Shown piece by piece: positions 62,746 through 64,000 of a stretch of 64,000 nt of DNA. Both the position numbers and the translations under genes were made by a program. The number at the start of each line of letters is the position of its first letter. The first letter of the stretch is position 1. The stretch spans positions 6,043 to 70,042 of the forward strand of contig CBFICS010000013.1 of assembly GCA_965661055.1 (NCBI GenBank), read 5' to 3'. Origin of the DNA: CBFHSF01 sp965661055 (GTDB taxonomy: Bacteria > Bacteroidota > Bacteroidia > Flavobacteriales > Schleiferiaceae). Under the pieces are notes generated by a model. It was not told the DNA's origin. It saw only the letters and a program-made list of their open reading frames with translations, and did not search any database.

Positions 62746-63531
62746 ATGAATTCACGCAGCGAGAAGTTAGAAGCATTTGGTAGACTTTTAGACATCATGG
62801 ATGAGTTGAGAGAAGGTTGCCCTTGGGACAGAAAGCAAACCATGGAGAGTCTTAGACACTTAACCATTGAAGAGACCTATGAGCTTGCGGATGCTATTTT
62901 AGAAAAGGACACTGAAGAAATAAAAAAAGAAATTGGTGACCTTATGCTTCACATGGTTTTTTATGCCAAAATTGGATCAGAAACCAATGATTTTGACATT
63001 GCCGATGTTTTAAACTCTATATGCAAGAAGTTGATTGATAGACATCCTCATATTTATGGCGATGTAAAAGTGGCAGATGAAGAAGAAGTGAAACAAAACT
63101 GGGAAAAACTAAAATTGAAAGAAGGAAAAAAATCAGTTTTAGAAGGAGTGCCCAAGTCTTTACCGGCCCTTGTAAAGGCAACCAGAATTCAAGACAAGGC
63201 GAAAGGTGTTGGCTTTGATTGGGAAAAGCCAGAGCAAGTGTGGGAAAAAGTACAAGAAGAGTTACAAGAATTTAAGGAAGCTTCTGATTCACTTGATCAA
63301 GAGGCCATGGAATCTGAGTTTGGTGATGTATTGTTTTCATTAATTAACTACTCTAGATTTATTGATATTGATCCTGAAACTGCTTTAGAAAGAACCAACA
63401 AAAAGTTTATTCACCGCTTTCAGTATCTAGAAGGCAAAGCCAATGAAATGGGTAAACCCTTGAGTGAAATGACCTTGGCCGATATGGATGTATTTTGGAA
63501 TGAAGCAAAAACAAAAATGCCTCGTAGATAA
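62746..63531 (+). CDS. mazG: Nucleoside triphosphate pyrophosphohydrolase MazG
   Basis: A 261 aa housecleaning NTP pyrophosphohydrolase with two MazG domains. The first has EETYELADAI and the metal Glu cluster KEIGDLMLHMVFYAKIG; the second has QEELQEFKEASDSLDQEAME and ESEFGDVLFSLINYSR. It hydrolyses abnormal or excess NTPs in the cytoplasm. Monocistronic. Confidence 0.95.
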   Translation: MNSRSEKLEAFGRLLDIMDELREGCPWDRKQTMESLRHLTIEETYELADAILEKDTEEIKKEIGDLMLHMVFYAKIGSETNDFDIADVLNSICKKLIDRHPHIYGDVKVADEEEVKQNWEKLKLKEGKKSVLEGVPKSLPALVKATRIQDKAKGVGFDWEKPEQVWEKVQEELQEFKEASDSLDQEAMESEFGDVLFSLINYSRFIDIDPETALERTNKKFIHRFQYLEGKANEMGKPLSEMTLADMDVFWNEAKTKMPRR

Positions 63532-63575
63532 CTTATACATTACCTAAGAGGCATCAGTGTTTGTAATTTTTTTAT

Positions 63576-64000
63576 CTACTTAATGGTTAATGGTAGAGTT
63601 GTTTCACCAGATTCTGAAATTACTCTCACAAAATATTGACCTGAGGAATATTTAGTCAAACCAAACTCAATAACATTGGTACCTTCGATTAAATTTCCGG
63701 AATAGATAACATTGAGCTTTCTACCTTGAATGTCATAAAGTTCAATAATAATTTCTTCGTTTGAATTTAGATTAACTTCTACTGAAGAGTATTCTGAACT
63801 AGGATTTGGGTATAGCTTAACTCTATTTTTAAAACCTACATTTTCATTAATACCTACGGTAGATTGATTTACTTTTAGGTAAACCAATCTATCAAAGCTT
63901 ACTAACCCATCAGAAACTCGAAAAACTGTAGCATAAGGGTTTGCTCTAATATCAGAAGGTTGTGGAGTCCAGGAAACGTTACCCCAAACCTCAGCGCCAT
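63576..64000 (-). CDS. C-terminal part of a T9SS-sorted secreted protein (5' end beyond window)
   Basis: Frame open from the window edge to a TAA at 63576-63578. The last residues form a T9SS type A sorting domain: VKLYPNPSSEYSSVEVNLN, ELYDIQGRKLNVIYSG and SSGQYFVRVISESGE. Before it lies VYLKVNQSTVGINENVGF, a short spacer typical of the junction, and a beta-rich segment EVWGNVSWTPQP. The N-terminus and the catalytic or adhesive part lie past 64000. Confidence 0.82.
   Translation of the reverse strand, partial: GAEVWGNVSWTPQPSDIRANPYATVFRVSDGLVSFDRLVYLKVNQSTVGINENVGFKNRVKLYPNPSSEYSSVEVNLNSNEEIIIELYDIQGRKLNVIYSGNLIEGTNVIEFGLTKYSSGQYFVRVISESGETTLPLTIK

Noticed and set aside
63505..63560. Terminator after mazG (ATGCCTC/GAGGCAT)
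   Set aside because: The loop is about 24 bases and the stem lies partly within the mazG coding end; too weak to call.
1..64000. tRNA, rRNA or riboswitch genes
   Set aside because: No cloverleaf or rRNA-like segment was noticed by eye; short or divergent RNAs could be missed without a covariance search.

Overview
The window looks like a chromosomal segment of a member of the Bacteroidota, probably a marine or freshwater Flavobacteriia-like bacterium. The evidence is the AT-rich DNA, the near absence of Shine-Dalgarno sequences, and several -7 promoter boxes of the Bacteroidota type (TAnnTTTG). The gene content agrees: gldI, a DPP11-type S46 peptidase, type IX secretion (T9SS) C-terminal sorting domains, DUF349, and a carotenoid/photolyase cluster. 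No rRNA, tRNA, CRISPR array or intact insertion sequence was seen.

Layout. 1-3960 (minus): coaBC (cut by the window edge), rpoZ (omega) and bamD, then a MurG-like glycosyltransferase and an LpxH-like phosphoesterase. 3961-5466: 1.5 kb with no intact gene. It holds a striking degenerate array with a 21-bp period (about 4263-4871) and a dead DUF1428 gene. 5497-10299 (minus): ferritin, dapA, a small conserved protein, ligA, prmC. 10346-16998 (mostly plus): ribD, a YigZ-family protein, a secreted metalloprotease, a thioesterase (minus), dnaA, a low-molecular-weight phosphatase, an RsmI-like methylase. 17172-28591: an S46 peptidase (minus), a TlpA-like lipoprotein (plus), then prohibitin, a VWA membrane protein, fabG, a SPOR protein, glmM and tex (all minus). 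28731-37460 (plus): a TPR protein, a DUF368 transporter, aroE, a DUF349 protein, uvrB, a broken T9SS-sorted gene, an NrnA-like phosphoesterase. 37460-40072: three peptidyl-prolyl isomerase genes in a row (gldI and two cyclophilin-FKBP fusions). 40142-42938: a four-helix-bundle protein (minus), a DUF2461 protein, hutH. 42969-49906 (minus): a light-response and photoprotection island. 50042-52858 (plus): prfC, aqpZ, DUF1801. 53006-64000: secreted T9SS and BNR proteins, an RDD protein, DUF4112, DUF5606, a TPR lipoprotein, def, ruvX, an iodotyrosine-deiodinase-like nitroreductase, glutathione peroxidase, mazG, and the C-terminus of another T9SS protein.

How the genes work together. The photoprotection island reads, in transcription order: a MerR-type regulator with the B12-binding motifs of CarH photoreceptors, an ECF-type sigma factor, phytoene desaturase, phytoene synthase, IPP isomerase, a 6-pyruvoyl-tetrahydropterin synthase homologue, GTP cyclohydrolase I, a 47-residue protein, and a photolyase/cryptochrome. 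Copies of a TTTTGTTTA motif sit in both intergenic regions that control the regulator and the sigma factor. I infer a B12- or light-controlled regulon joining carotenoid synthesis, pterin supply and DNA photorepair.

The most unusual feature is the 21-bp lattice at 4263-4871. A GT dinucleotide recurs at 25 of 29 expected positions. It fits either a decayed gene for a heptad-repeat (coiled-coil-like) protein or a two-helical-turn DNA array, and I cannot decide between them from sequence alone.
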